From contig CANJLD010000001.1 in assembly GCA_947475165.1 (NCBI GenBank), forward strand, positions 186,001 to 250,000: a DNA stretch of 64,000 nt, in the 5' to 3' direction. This DNA is from Bacteroidota bacterium (GTDB lineage: Bacteria; Bacteroidota; Bacteroidia; Chitinophagales; LD1). The notes under the pieces are model-generated. The model saw only the letters and a list, made by a program, of their open reading frames with translations. It was not told the origin of the DNA and did not search any database. Every line of letters starts with the position of its first letter. Within the stretch, counting starts at the first letter, position 1. Positions 1 through 9,073 of this stretch are shown here, piece by piece. A program made the position numbers and the translations under genes.

Positions 1-440
1 TTAAAGATGAAGTGCGTAAAGCAGGAAAGGAACTTGGATTAGTGCCGGAGATTCTTTTTCGTCATCCGTTCCCTGGTCCCGGTTTAGCGGTGCGTATTCT
101 TGGAGATATTACACCAGAGAAAGTGCGTATACTTCAAGAGGCTGACCATATTTATATTGAGAATTTAAAGAAGTATAATTTATATAACGAAGTGTGGCAG
201 GCCGGTGCCATTCTTACACCACTTAAAACTGTTGGTGTAATGGGCGATGAAAGAACTTATGAGCATGTAGTAGCTTTGCGCGCAGTAAATTCTACCGATG
301 GTATGACAGCGGATTGGAGTCATTTACCTTATGAGTTTCTCGCTAAAACTTCTAATGAAATTATTAACCAAGTTAAAGGAGTGAATAGAGTGGTGTATGA
401 TATTTCGAGTAAACCACCGGCAACTATTGAGTGGGAATAG
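1..440 (+). CDS. guaA: GMP synthase (glutamine-hydrolysing), C-terminal part
   Basis: This is the 3' end of GMP synthase, which aminates XMP to GMP in purine synthesis. The reading frame is open from base 3 (Lys-Asp-Glu-Val), so the GTG at 12 is an internal valine and the gene starts left of the window. The visible part is the C-terminal dimerisation domain. It contains [16 protein letters not shown], the [17 protein letters not shown] stretch and the family's characteristic end [10 protein letters not shown] short palindrome (TCCCCT-AA-AGGGGA, 453-466) follows the stop and belongs to a dispersed repeat type seen again near 8350. The identification is firm. Confidence 0.95.
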   Translation, partial: KDEVRKAGKELGLVPEILFRHPFPGPGLAVRILGDITPEKVRILQEADHIYIENLKKYNLYNEVWQAGAILTPLKTVGVMGDERTYEHVVALRAVNSTDGMTADWSHLPYEFLAKTSNEIINQVKGVNRVVYDISSKPPATIEWE

Positions 441-478
441 AACACCACTAAATCCCCTAAAGGGGACTTGAATACAAA

Positions 479-1723
479 ATGAAACTTCTTCAATCTTCAA
501 TTTTCAATTTTCAATCTTCAATCAGGATTTTTGCTTCTGTTGTCTGTTGTCTATCGTGTGTTGTCTCTTCAGCACAAACTGATTCCATTTTCCGCATTGG
601 TTTAATTCTTCCTTTTCAGGCAAGCAGTACCGTAGATAGATTAGAAGCCTACTCGAACGCGCACGATTTATTTACAGCGCACAAAATTCATTTGAATGAA
701 GATGCTGTTACTTCGCTCGATTTTTATCAGGGCGTTTTAGAAGCACTAAGCGAATCGAAGGACAGTGTTAAAATTGAATTAAGCATTTATGATAACTGGA
801 ACAGCGATTCTGTTACTGCAGAGATTCTCAAGAATCCGGAACTAAAAAAACTACACGTCATTATAGGTAGTGTTTCTACTTCATCAGCCAAGTTGGTGGC
901 CGATTACTGCAAGCAGAATAAAATCGTAAACATTCAACCTTTTACGCCTTCCAAAAGTTTAACTGTAGAAAATCCTTACCACTTGAAGCTTGCACCTACT
1001 ATCGATGCCCATGCCGATGCCATGTTCAATTCCATAGTTGATTCATTTCCTGCTGCCAACATTATTATTTACACACCTGATGCAGAAAAAAGTTTAAGTG
1101 TAGCTAAACGTTTCGATTCGCTTTTCTGCACTTACAATAAAACTGCTGTTCAAAAATTTACCGTTGCTTTTCTAAATACTAAAGACATGCTGCTGAACGG
1201 AAAGAAAACCACTGCGGTTGAGCAATTGAAAACAGATAAGCAAAACATCCTAATCATCACTTCTTTCGATGAATCGTTTGTAAATGGAAATCTGCGTTTA
1301 CTGCACGAACAATTAGCGAAAGATTCTACCATTGTTGTTTACGGAATGCCTACCTGGCTAAACGGAGATATTCTTCGACTGGATTATGTAAACGATTTTA
1401 ATACGAGAATCTCCGATGCGTTTAATCCTGATTCACCACATTCCGAAACAATTGTGTTTAATCATTTCTACACCGATAATTTTGGTACAGAGCCAAGCCG
1501 TTATTCTTATTTAGGATTTGATGTAATGAATTTTGTGTTCTACAATTTAAAGAATTACGGAAACGATTTCCTCAATTCTATTGCCACACAACATTACACC
1601 GGTGCGGTTTACAAATTCGATATTGCAAAAAACACTAAAGACAAAGCTACGCTGAACTACTATGAGAACCGCGCAGTAAATGTTTTTATGGTAGAAAATT
1701 ATTTGCTGAAGCGCGTTTATTGA
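479..1723 (+). CDS. Periplasmic-binding-protein-like exported protein
   Basis: A 414-residue protein with an N-terminal export signal, a hydrophobic core (IFASVVCCLSCVV) and a likely cleavage site after SSA. The mature part begins with IGLILPF. It continues with alternating strand/helix segments such as VIIGSVSTSSAKLVADYC and IVNIQPFTPSKSL, which resemble the type I periplasmic-binding fold of amino-acid ABC transporter receptors. Bacteroidota relatives often sit beside guaA and carry a LysM domain; none is evident here. No transporter genes are adjacent, so a ligand cannot be named. The signal-peptide codons contain five copies of the heptamer TTCAATY (489-523), described separately. Confidence 0.7.
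   Translation: MKLLQSSIFNFQSSIRIFASVVCCLSCVVSSAQTDSIFRIGLILPFQASSTVDRLEAYSNAHDLFTAHKIHLNEDAVTSLDFYQGVLEALSESKDSVKIELSIYDNWNSDSVTAEILKNPELKKLHVIIGSVSTSSAKLVADYCKQNKIVNIQPFTPSKSLTVENPYHLKLAPTIDAHADAMFNSIVDSFPAANIIIYTPDAEKSLSVAKRFDSLFCTYNKTAVQKFTVAFLNTKDMLLNGKKTTAVEQLKTDKQNILIITSFDESFVNGNLRLLHEQLAKDSTIVVYGMPTWLNGDILRLDYVNDFNTRISDAFNPDSPHSETIVFNHFYTDNFGTEPSRYSYLGFDVMNFVFYNLKNYGNDFLNSIATQHYTGAVYKFDIAKNTKDKATLNYYENRAVNVFMVENYLLKRVY
489..523 (+). repeat. Heptanucleotide repeat (TTCAATY)x5 in a signal-peptide coding region
   Basis: Five tandem 7-nt units, TTCAATC or TTCAATT, directly after the start of the binding-protein-like gene. They encode the LQSSIFNFQSSIR part of the signal peptide. Seven is not a multiple of three, so gain or loss of one unit shifts the frame. 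The same heptamer recurs in the porin gene at 15363-15397. Confidence 0.85.
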
Positions 1724-1726
1724 AAA

Positions 1727-2236
1727 ATGAATACTTATCCGCATATCGTTATTTCGCAGGAGATGATTGACGAAGCGAAACGTTTGATTCCGCAAACAAA
1801 AGTAGAGCGCACCGTTGCTTCTAAAATTGATACACTCACCGGACATTTAGGAGAATTTGTTTTCGCCCAGTTTATGTTTAACGACTGGCGAAAAAATTTT
1901 GTAGGCAAAAACAAAGGCGAAAGCGATTTTGGCGATTTTGAAATTAAAACTTCGGCTTTCCCTTTCAACGAAAAATTAAACCTGCTGGTGCGTGAAGATT
2001 ATGCACGTAAACGCAAACCAAAGTTTTATGTGCAGCTCATTATTGACGTAGCTTCACACTTAGCCGATTCAATTCCTGCCAATACCCGCGCTTACCTATG
2101 CGGCTATGCTACCAGCGAAGAAGTTGACAAAGCACCCTTAAAAGACTTTGGAAGTAAGTTGAGCGATAAAGGCGGCTACCGGTGTCATTATATTTCTATT
2201 AAAAAGTTAAAACCGGTAAAAGAGCTACTGCGTTAA
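1727..2236 (+). CDS. Predicted PD-(D/E)XK nuclease-like protein
   Basis: A 169-residue protein starting 3 bases after the previous stop, so probably co-transcribed. No signal peptide is present. Residues 38-75 hold GHLGEFVFAQF, then GESDFGDFEIKTS. A conserved-looking Glu, then Asp, then E-I-K is the layout of the PD-(D/E)XK nuclease core (E...D...ExK). The surrounding strand/helix pattern and the YARKRKPKFYVQLIIDV segment would fit that fold. I do not recognise a named family. It could be a stand-alone nuclease, a methyl-directed or repair enzyme, or a fold relative without activity. The assignment rests on one motif. Confidence 0.5.
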   Translation: MNTYPHIVISQEMIDEAKRLIPQTKVERTVASKIDTLTGHLGEFVFAQFMFNDWRKNFVGKNKGESDFGDFEIKTSAFPFNEKLNLLVREDYARKRKPKFYVQLIIDVASHLADSIPANTRAYLCGYATSEEVDKAPLKDFGSKLSDKGGYRCHYISIKKLKPVKELLR

Positions 2237-2312
2237 CGTCTTATACCCGCTTAGCAATTGGCTGTTTTGTTTGCAGTGTAATAATCTATTTTCACCTGCT
2301 TAAAATTTATAA

Positions 2313-4697
2313 ATGAAAAGAATCGTTTGTCTTTTGTCTCTTGCTTTTTGCGCTTTGGTTTTGTTTTCGCAAAAAAATATTTCCCTGCTTGGTCACTTGC
2401 CCTATGCCGGTAATGTAGAATGCTCGAACCTTGGTGGCTATGTTGATTCGCTGGGCAGAGAGTATGCTTTGGTGGGAACCACTCAAGGTCTTTCTATTGT
2501 AGCTATTGATACGCCAACCAATCCGCATGAATTATTTTTGGTTCCCGGTGCCACCGGTCAGGGCGGTATGTGGCGCGAAGTGCGCGAGTATAAAGGTTAC
2601 GCGTATGTAACCACCGAGCAGAGCAGCGGATTAGTAGTAGTAAATCTGAAATACCTGCCGGACAGTATTCAATACCACACTATCAACCCTGATGGCATGC
2701 ATACTTCGCACGATATTTTTATTGATGAACACGGCATTGCATACGTAAACGGAACCGATAAAGGACAGTTGTTTTTAGATTTGAATACAAATCTTTGGAA
2801 CCCCACTTATCTCGGAAAATTCACCAACAATTATGTGCACGATTGTTATGTGCGCAACGATACCATGTGGGCGGCCTGCATTAACGATGGAATAATTAAA
2901 GTGGTGGATGTGCGAAACAAAACAACAGCCGATTTACCGGTAAACAATATTGTGCAATGGGCAACGCCACTCAACTTTGCACACAACTGCTGGCTGAGCG
3001 ATGACAGCAAATATCTTTTTACTACCGATGAAAAGCCAAACTCTACACTTACCTGTTACGATATTTCTGATTTGAATAACGTAACTGAAACCAATCAAGC
3101 GCAAGTGCAACCGGGTAGCAATACAATTATTCACAACACTTATTTTTTGAATAATTACTGCGTTACTTCTTATTACACTTATGGTGTTGCCATTTTTGAT
3201 GTATCGCGCAAAAACAATTTAGTAGAGGTGGGCAACTTTGATACTTCACCCGGCTTTTCGGGAGATGGTTTTAATGGGCAATGGGGAGTTTGGCCTTTCC
3301 TGCCATCCGGCAATTTAATTTGCTCTGATATGCAAACCGGTTTATGGATTTTAAAACCAACCTACAAACGCGCTGCTTATATTGAAGGAGTAGTGAAAGA
3401 TTCTATTTGCCAAACTTTTCTTACCGGTGTAAAAATTGAAATTCTTGGCGACTCGGTTATTGATTATACCGCATCTTTCGGTAAATACTCTACCGGTACG
3501 GTTGATAGCGGCACCTACACCATTCGCTTTTCAAAAAATGGTTATCAGTCTGTAGATATTCCTAACGTAAATCTGACAAACGGAAGTCTGCACACGTTCA
3601 ACATTAGTCTGTTTCCTGTTTCTACTTCTAACTTAGTTGTAAAAACTGTTGATGCTTCGAGCGGAAATGCGCTGCCTAATATACAAGTGATAATACAGGA
3701 CAGCACCGGTGTTACTTATCAGGAAATAAACACCGATAACAACGGGCAGTTTTCTTTCTGCGATTTTGTGCAGGGCAAATACAATTTTTACGGAGGCAAA
3801 TGGGGGCGCGTAACTACACTGATTGCAAAAACTGTTTCATCAAGTGTTGATACAGTAATTATTGCCCTGCCTAAAGGATACTATGATGATTTTATAATGG
3901 ACTTTGGATGGACAGAAACTTCCACTGCCACAAAAGGAATTTGGGAAAAAGGTGAACCAATCGGCACCGATTACAATGCCTCCGGTGATTGCAATACAGA
4001 TAATGATGTTACCGGAGATTTTGGTTTGGAATGTTATGTAACAGGCAACAACGGTGGCGACCCGAGCGAAGATGATATAGATAACGGATACACGCTGCTC
4101 AGTTCACCGGTGTTTGATTTAACCGGTTATGCTGACCCTTATATTAGTTATTACCGCTGGTTTTTTAACGATGGCGGACAAGGAACTAATCCTAACGATT
4201 CATTAAAAGTTTTTTTGACCAACGGAACTGATACTGCATTGATTGATATGACAGATGTTGATTCCACGAAAAGCCAATGGGTTTATAGAAATTTACGAGT
4301 AAGCAATTATATGTTTACCTCAGCCAACATGCACGTTATTTATAAGGCAGGGGATGCAAGTCCCGGTCATTTAGTGGAAGCTGGGCTTGATTTATTTCAG
4401 GTAGTTGACTCAGGCGCAACGGCTATTGCGGTGTTGAATAACGAAAATGAGATTTCATTAAAGGCTTTTCCAAATCCTTTCAGCAGCGAATTTTTTATTC
4501 AGGTAAAGAATGTAACGGGAGCTAATTGCTCTGTTGAAGTTGCAAACTGTTTAGGGCAAACTGTTTTTACACAAAAAATAAATTCGGTAAACCAGATGGT
4601 GCAGATGGATAAAGAATTTTCTTCCGGCATATATCTGGTTAAGCTGATGCAGCAAAGCAGAACAGTAAAAACATTAAAACTAATCTGCGTTGACTGA
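2313..4697 (+). CDS. Choice-of-anchor B type secreted protein with T9SS type A sorting domain
   Basis: A 794-residue secreted protein with a signal peptide (residues 1-18, FCALVLFSQ). Residues about 20-345 are a beta-propeller-like LVIVD/choice-of-anchor B region (GLSIVAIDTPTNPHEL, HDIFIDEHGIAYVNG, GVAIFDVSRK). Two carboxypeptidase-regulatory-like beta domains follow at about 355-435 (GVVKDSICQTFLTGVKIEI) and 440-515. Next comes an immune-inhibitor-like jelly-roll segment. The last 80 residues form a type A sorting domain (LKAFPNPFSSEFFIQ ... FSSGIYLVKLMQQSRTVKTLKL). It is probably exported by type IX secretion and attached to the cell surface. Its substrate or ligand is not evident. Confidence 0.85.
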   Translation: MKRIVCLLSLAFCALVLFSQKNISLLGHLPYAGNVECSNLGGYVDSLGREYALVGTTQGLSIVAIDTPTNPHELFLVPGATGQGGMWREVREYKGYAYVTTEQSSGLVVVNLKYLPDSIQYHTINPDGMHTSHDIFIDEHGIAYVNGTDKGQLFLDLNTNLWNPTYLGKFTNNYVHDCYVRNDTMWAACINDGIIKVVDVRNKTTADLPVNNIVQWATPLNFAHNCWLSDDSKYLFTTDEKPNSTLTCYDISDLNNVTETNQAQVQPGSNTIIHNTYFLNNYCVTSYYTYGVAIFDVSRKNNLVEVGNFDTSPGFSGDGFNGQWGVWPFLPSGNLICSDMQTGLWILKPTYKRAAYIEGVVKDSICQTFLTGVKIEILGDSVIDYTASFGKYSTGTVDSGTYTIRFSKNGYQSVDIPNVNLTNGSLHTFNISLFPVSTSNLVVKTVDASSGNALPNIQVIIQDSTGVTYQEINTDNNGQFSFCDFVQGKYNFYGGKWGRVTTLIAKTVSSSVDTVIIALPKGYYDDFIMDFGWTETSTATKGIWEKGEPIGTDYNASGDCNTDNDVTGDFGLECYVTGNNGGDPSEDDIDNGYTLLSSPVFDLTGYADPYISYYRWFFNDGGQGTNPNDSLKVFLTNGTDTALIDMTDVDSTKSQWVYRNLRVSNYMFTSANMHVIYKAGDASPGHLVEAGLDLFQVVDSGATAIAVLNNENEISLKAFPNPFSSEFFIQVKNVTGANCSVEVANCLGQTVFTQKINSVNQMVQMDKEFSSGIYLVKLMQQSRTVKTLKLICVD

Positions 4698-4724
4698 TGC
4701 TCCTATTCAACTAAGCACATCGGG

Positions 4725-4732
4725 TAAATTTG
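4725..4732 (+). promoter_or_regulatory. Bacteroidota -7 promoter element TAAATTTG
   Basis: A perfect match to TAnnTTTG, 50 bases before the ATG of the small gene at 4783, so transcription could begin near 4739. No clear -33 TTG partner is visible. The match is seen directly; its function is inferred. Confidence 0.4.
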
Positions 4733-4782
4733 CGGCTGATAATTTTAGTTGAATTCCTATTTTAGCGTAGTTCTAAAAACAC

Positions 4783-5166
4783 ATGGAAGTAAGAAACGTT
4801 CGAAAATCTTTCTTGAAGGTACTGATGCTGGTGAGCATTTATTCGCTGCATCTGTTTTTTATTCAGGTGTTGATGGCAGTGCCATCGGCAACTACGTTTC
4901 AGCATTTTAAAGTTTACTTTTCCAATACCAAATCAAAGCAAAATCCACGCCCACCGGTTACCGATTACTATCAACTGCATAAGCATGAGAGTAAACAGAG
5001 CCGCACTGAAGTTTACTGTCCGGTAACCGCACTTGAGCCCTCTCCCGTTATTGTTTGTCCGGCTCAGGGTATTCCTGCTTTAACTACTACAGTTTCTACT
5101 TTTTTTTCTTCGCTTTCTGACGATGCTTTCAAACTGTATCGAAAGCACCGCAGTTTCCTTATTTAG
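4783..5166 (+). CDS. Small hypothetical exported or membrane-anchored protein
   Basis: A 127-residue protein with one strong hydrophobic segment near the N-terminus (residues 11-32, VLMLVSIYSLHLFFIQVLMAVP). That segment could be an uncleaved signal anchor or a signal peptide. The rest is polar, with two cysteines (VYCPV and VIVCPAQ) and no recognised domain. It lies 86 bases after the sorted protein and has its own promoter-like element. I do not recognise the family. Confidence 0.5.
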   Translation: MEVRNVRKSFLKVLMLVSIYSLHLFFIQVLMAVPSATTFQHFKVYFSNTKSKQNPRPPVTDYYQLHKHESKQSRTEVYCPVTALEPSPVIVCPAQGIPALTTTVSTFFSSLSDDAFKLYRKHRSFLI

Positions 5167-5269
5167 ACATTTCCTGTTTCAGCGAAAACGATTTCGCGCT
5201 CCGGTAATTACACAATTTAATGAGCGGATTTCTATAGATATGTTTTTTGAATTTGAAAGAACTCAGCTA

Positions 5270-5473
5270 ATGAATAAGGATTTGAAAAAGAAAAAAGATA
5301 AAGGACTACTCGATTTTTTCTGCCCCGTGTGCGGCCACAATAAATTTGACCGAACACCAAGAACGGTATTCGAAAAACTAAAATTCTATTTATCGTTTGG
5401 CAAAAGCGCCAACAAGAAATTTGTATGTAAAAGCTGCGGCTGGGAGGTGTTGTTAGGAAAAAGCAACCGCTGA
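5270..5473 (+). CDS. Small zinc-ribbon protein
   Basis: A 67-residue basic protein with CPVCG near the N-terminus and CKSCGW near the C-terminus, about 35 residues apart. This is a classic two-knuckle zinc ribbon. I chose the ATG at 5270 (MNKDLKKKKDK); an in-frame ATG at 5240 adds ten residues, and the open frame back to 5123 overlaps the previous gene. Zinc binding is likely; a role is not evident. Its stop codon TGA abuts the stop of the convergent gene without a single base between them. Confidence 0.6.
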   Translation: MNKDLKKKKDKGLLDFFCPVCGHNKFDRTPRTVFEKLKFYLSFGKSANKKFVCKSCGWEVLLGKSNR

Positions 5474-8272
5474 TTACTCCTGCTTTACTACTTTCTTAAC
5501 AGACGTTTTTGAGTTGGCAGTAACATATATCAGATAGGTGCCGGTAGCGCAGTTACGATTTGCAGCATCTCTTCCATCCCACATTACCGGTTGGTTGTTT
5601 TCGGTTTTCAGTTTTCTAATCAGTCTGCCGGTTATGTCAAAAATTTCAATCTGCGCTTCGCCCTTTAGTTCTTCGCCAAACGAAATGGTAACAGTGCTGC
5701 TAAACGGATTGGGGTAGCAGTTCACTTTCAATTCGTCCTTCTTAATTTCTGCTACCGATGAAGGATTGAAGACTTTATTGGAATACATACCGTTGCCATG
5801 AGTAGCTACTACAATGGTATTGTCGAAAGTGCGTGAGGTAATCATGTTGATAGATACATTGCCGATGGTGTTTGCTCCTTCCATCACCCAAACGGTGTTT
5901 GTTCCATTTAAAAAATCGGTGGAATAGAGACCGGTGCTGGTGCCCACATAATATTTTACTGCAGTGCCATCGTTATAAATATGTCCCCAGGTTACCGATG
6001 GTCCGTTGCCGGTGCCATCCGGGTTTTGTTCCAGATTACCGCTTACGTCTGTCCAATTAGCTCCGCCATCGGTGGTGTAGAAAATGCTTTTTACCCCGTA
6101 GTTAGAGAAGGTAACCATTACGTTATTCGCATTCAGCCTGTCGGTTTCAATACAGCTTACGTATGCACCGGTTGGGAAATTGCTACCGGTTACATTTACT
6201 TTAGTGGTGGTGTTTAGTTTGCAGCTATCTAATTTGTAAACCGCACCGGCATCGGTGCCGAAGTAAAGGCGGTTGGTGTTGGCTTCGCTTACATCGAGTG
6301 CGGTAATGTTTGGCGAGGCAATACTTACACCGGTGGTAGTGCCGTTCATTTTGCTCCAGCCCTGTGAGATGAGCCCGTATTCATCGCCATTCATTACAAT
6401 GGCACCGAGCGAATCGTTGCGCCAGATGCTTTTGCCTGCGCAGAAATACATCCGGTTATCATCGAGCGGGTCCATAATAAGCGGGCTTATAAATATATAT
6501 CCGCCACCACCGGTGGGGCTGATGTTGCGGAAATTGTTGACCACACCGTTATCGCTTACATCGAGCTTAAACGCTTTGCCCTGCTGTATGCTGAAATAAT
6601 AATTGGTGCGGCCGCGCGTAATAGCGCAGTAGCTGCCATCGCCTTTAAACACCTTGGGCCAGTCTTGTGTGTAATCGAGTGTGTTGGTGTGGTACGTGCC
6701 GTTATCCTGCAGGCCGCCAATGATGGTGTTGCTGGTGGTGTTGCCCGGTTCAATGGCGCAGGTATAAAACTGCCCGGTGTTGTAACCGTTGTTCATCCAT
6801 TGCCAAACGGTTTGACCGGTGGTAATATCATTGGTCTTCATCACGCCCCCATCGTTTCCTGAATAGGCTTTGTTGGTGTTGGATGGAAGAAAAATAAGTT
6901 TGTGCTGGTCGGGGTGGTGACCGGGGTAAACATAGTTGGAGATAGTGGCGGTGTCGCACCAGTAGCCGCCTATCCAGTCATAAGCAGCGGTGGCAAAGCC
7001 ATCGTATGAGCGGTAGATGTCGGTGCCGCCCAAGAAAACAAGATTAGGGTCGGTAGGATGAACGACCATAAACATATCGTAAGAGCTTTGCGAATTGTAT
7101 TTGCGGAAATCGAAATTGTAGTAACCGGTGCAGTGGTCATCGGGAATGTTAGCGGTGCGGTTGTTCCAGGTACCACCGGCACCGGTGCCATCGCCCGAGT
7201 TGTATTTATATTTCCACAGCGCGTGACCGGTGGTGCCGGTGCCGGGTGCCTGTGCTATAAAGTAAACCTGCGTTTCATCGCTTGGGGCAATGCCTATTTC
7301 TATACGGGCGTAAGAAGAAGGGAAACCGGAGGGTGTAATTTTTGTCCAGGTAATGCCGTCTTCGCTGCGCCATATTCCTTTGCTGGGGGTTTCGCTGCTG
7401 ATGGTGGCGTATAACACACCGGTTGAGGTAATGGCAATATCGCTGTATTCAGAAATACCAACTGCTGCGCTGGTATCTAAACCAAGCACCGGTGACCATG
7501 AAGTGCCGCCATTTACACTGCGCCAAATGCCGTTTACCACGGCAGCGTAGACTTCATCTTCTGCCGCGTTACTTGCATCAGTAACCATATCCCACACAAA
7601 ATCGAAATCGCGCTTTTGGTAAAGCGTTGTTGGCGAACCGGAGGTAGTAGAAGACAATTGCGCCCAGGTAATACCGCCATCGGTTGATTTAAAAATACCA
7701 TCGCCACTAAACTGCGAGCTGAAACTGGCGGCACTTACCAAGCCGTAATGCTCACCGGTTCCGTAATACCATACGTTGGTGTGACCGGTGCGCCTATCCT
7801 GCACCACACAGTTGCAGGAGTGGAGCTGACCCGGTTGGGTGCATTTGGTAAAATGGTCACCGGCATCGGTGCTGCGCCACATGCCGCCACTTACCTGCCC
7901 TGCCAGAATTATGTTTTCGTTAGTTACATCGAGCGCGAGTGCGCGGGTTCTGCCGCCTAAGTTGTAGGGGCCGCGGTTTTCCCACTGGGTGCTGCGCTGT
8001 GCCTGATTGAACGTTGGGAGCGTAGCGGCAAATGCCAGTTCGTTCTTCCTGAAATCCTGCGGAATTAAACCGGTGGCGGGATTGCGCAGGCGCATAAAGT
8101 TATAGGCATCGGCTCCTTCTTCGTCATCAAAGCCACCGTTTTCGTAAAGCGTTCTTTCGTTTTCCTTTTCTGCTATATGGTTAGCTGCCGGTTTAAACTT
8201 TGTTTGTGTAACAGCGCATAATACCAATACACTGAACACCAGCGATACAATTACGGTAGGGGATATTTTCAT
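5474..8272 (-). CDS. Sortilin/BNR-repeat secreted protein with T9SS type A sorting domain
   Basis: A 932-residue protein with an N-terminal hydrophobic signal (VIVSLVFSVLVLCAV). The body is a large beta-propeller of the sortilin/VPS10-like type, with several BNR or Asp-box motifs: FKSTDGGITWAQL, WRSVNGGTSWSPV, WRSEDGITWTKI and FYTTDGGANWTDV. The last 80 residues are a type A sorting domain (VNCYPNPFSSTVTISF ... NCATGTYLIYVTANSKTSVKKVV). Such proteins are exported by type IX secretion and often carry binding or glycan-active propellers; no catalytic residues are evident. The gene is very rich in ACCGGT and related CCGGT words. Confidence 0.88.
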   Translation of the reverse strand: MKISPTVIVSLVFSVLVLCAVTQTKFKPAANHIAEKENERTLYENGGFDDEEGADAYNFMRLRNPATGLIPQDFRKNELAFAATLPTFNQAQRSTQWENRGPYNLGGRTRALALDVTNENIILAGQVSGGMWRSTDAGDHFTKCTQPGQLHSCNCVVQDRRTGHTNVWYYGTGEHYGLVSAASFSSQFSGDGIFKSTDGGITWAQLSSTTSGSPTTLYQKRDFDFVWDMVTDASNAAEDEVYAAVVNGIWRSVNGGTSWSPVLGLDTSAAVGISEYSDIAITSTGVLYATISSETPSKGIWRSEDGITWTKITPSGFPSSYARIEIGIAPSDETQVYFIAQAPGTGTTGHALWKYKYNSGDGTGAGGTWNNRTANIPDDHCTGYYNFDFRKYNSQSSYDMFMVVHPTDPNLVFLGGTDIYRSYDGFATAAYDWIGGYWCDTATISNYVYPGHHPDQHKLIFLPSNTNKAYSGNDGGVMKTNDITTGQTVWQWMNNGYNTGQFYTCAIEPGNTTSNTIIGGLQDNGTYHTNTLDYTQDWPKVFKGDGSYCAITRGRTNYYFSIQQGKAFKLDVSDNGVVNNFRNISPTGGGGYIFISPLIMDPLDDNRMYFCAGKSIWRNDSLGAIVMNGDEYGLISQGWSKMNGTTTGVSIASPNITALDVSEANTNRLYFGTDAGAVYKLDSCKLNTTTKVNVTGSNFPTGAYVSCIETDRLNANNVMVTFSNYGVKSIFYTTDGGANWTDVSGNLEQNPDGTGNGPSVTWGHIYNDGTAVKYYVGTSTGLYSTDFLNGTNTVWVMEGANTIGNVSINMITSRTFDNTIVVATHGNGMYSNKVFNPSSVAEIKKDELKVNCYPNPFSSTVTISFGEELKGEAQIEIFDITGRLIRKLKTENNQPVMWDGRDAANRNCATGTYLIYVTANSKTSVKKVVKQE

Positions 8273-8399
8273 TCAAATATTTTGAGGTGCCAAAATAGCG
8301 GATTAGTTGATGGAGAGAAGTGCGCGCGCAACCAGCCGCGCAACCCTCTAACTCCCTAAAGGGAGAACCGCAGCGCACATCCTTCTCCCAAGTTTAGGC

Positions 8400-8770
8400 T
8401 CCACCGTTGGCATTTATCTTCCACCGCTGGCGTTTGTGTTTCCACCGTTGGGGTTTTGGTTTCCACCGATGGGGTTCGCGGTTCCACCGATGGCATTTTC
8501 GTTTCCACCGCTCGTGTTCGCGATTCCACCACTGGCGTTTTCGTTTCCACCGATGGGGTTCGCGTTTCCACCGATGGCATTTTCGTTTCCACCGCTCGTG
8601 TTCGCGATTCCACCGCTGGGGTTTTCGTTTCCACCAATGGGGTTCGCGGTTCCACCGATGGCATTTTCGTTTCCACCGCTCGTGTTCGCGATTCCACCAC
8701 TGGCGTTTTCGTTTCCACCGATGGGGTTCGCGGTTCCACCGCTGGCATTTGTGTTTCCACCGTTCTTTAG
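8400..8770. repeat. 21-bp tandem array 1 (18 units, 84-bp higher-order period)
   Basis: Eighteen units each begin TCCACC, at 8400, 8420 and then every 21 bases to 8756. The constant core is followed by a variable 15-nt part. From 8462 a block of four different units (GATGGGGTTCGCG, GATGGCATTTTCG, GCTCGTGTTCGCG, CTGGNGTTTTCG types) repeats three times as an 84-bp higher-order unit. All six frames are open over most of it because 21 is a multiple of 3. On the minus strand it would read as heptapeptides such as VETKTPV and VESRTRA, but no credible start context is present. I read it as non-coding DNA. There are no unique spacers, so it is not CRISPR. Confidence 0.9.
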
Positions 8771-8885
8771 TTTTTAGTTAAAATTCATGTGTTTTGGATG
8801 GAAAGTGAGGTTTTGGGCGAATTTCATGGGGAAGGTTCGAAGATGTCTTTGGAGTACTGCCTCATCCGCCTCGCTTTGCTTGGCA

Positions 8886-9073
8886 CCTTCTCCATTGGAA
8901 TGGAGAAGGGATGGAATGAAAGGCAGTCTTTTTATCCGTCAGCTGAAGCTGACGGCAATGAAGGGGAAATTTGTTGTTGGTCAGGCGACCAACAACTGCG
9001 GAGGAATGGAATGAGAGGCACTCTCTTTTATCCGTCAGCTTCCCGCTGAGGCGGGATGAAACAGAAGCTGACG
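8886..9073. repeat. Palindrome cluster with an internal imperfect duplication
   Basis: Four hairpins follow one another. They are CCTTCTCCATT/AATGGAGAAGG (8886-8909), CCGTCAGCT/AGCTGACGG (8936-8955), GTTGTTGGTC/GACCAACAAC (8973-8996) and CGTCAGCTTC/GAAGCTGACG (9033-9073). The last encloses a second stem, CCCGC/GCGGG. The stretches from about 8911 and 9008 are near copies (GGAATGAAAGGCAGTC against GGAATGAGAGGCACTC). The second copy carries extra bases in the hairpin loop. There is no open frame of merit here. The third hairpin recurs inverted at 51546-51569. Confidence 0.75.

Noticed and set aside
8400-8770. CRISPR array
   Set aside because: Units are contiguous with ordered variants and no unique spacers. 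No cas gene lies in the window. The same applies to the other two arrays.
8356-8781. Several long open frames on both strands over array 1, including a 134-aa minus frame of VETKTP-type repeats
   Set aside because: A 21-bp repeat keeps all frames open by arithmetic. No start context, no signal peptide, and no non-repeat domain supports translation.
8787-9049. Two overlapping small plus-strand frames
   Set aside because: They read through palindromes and duplicated repeat sequence; composition is not protein-like.
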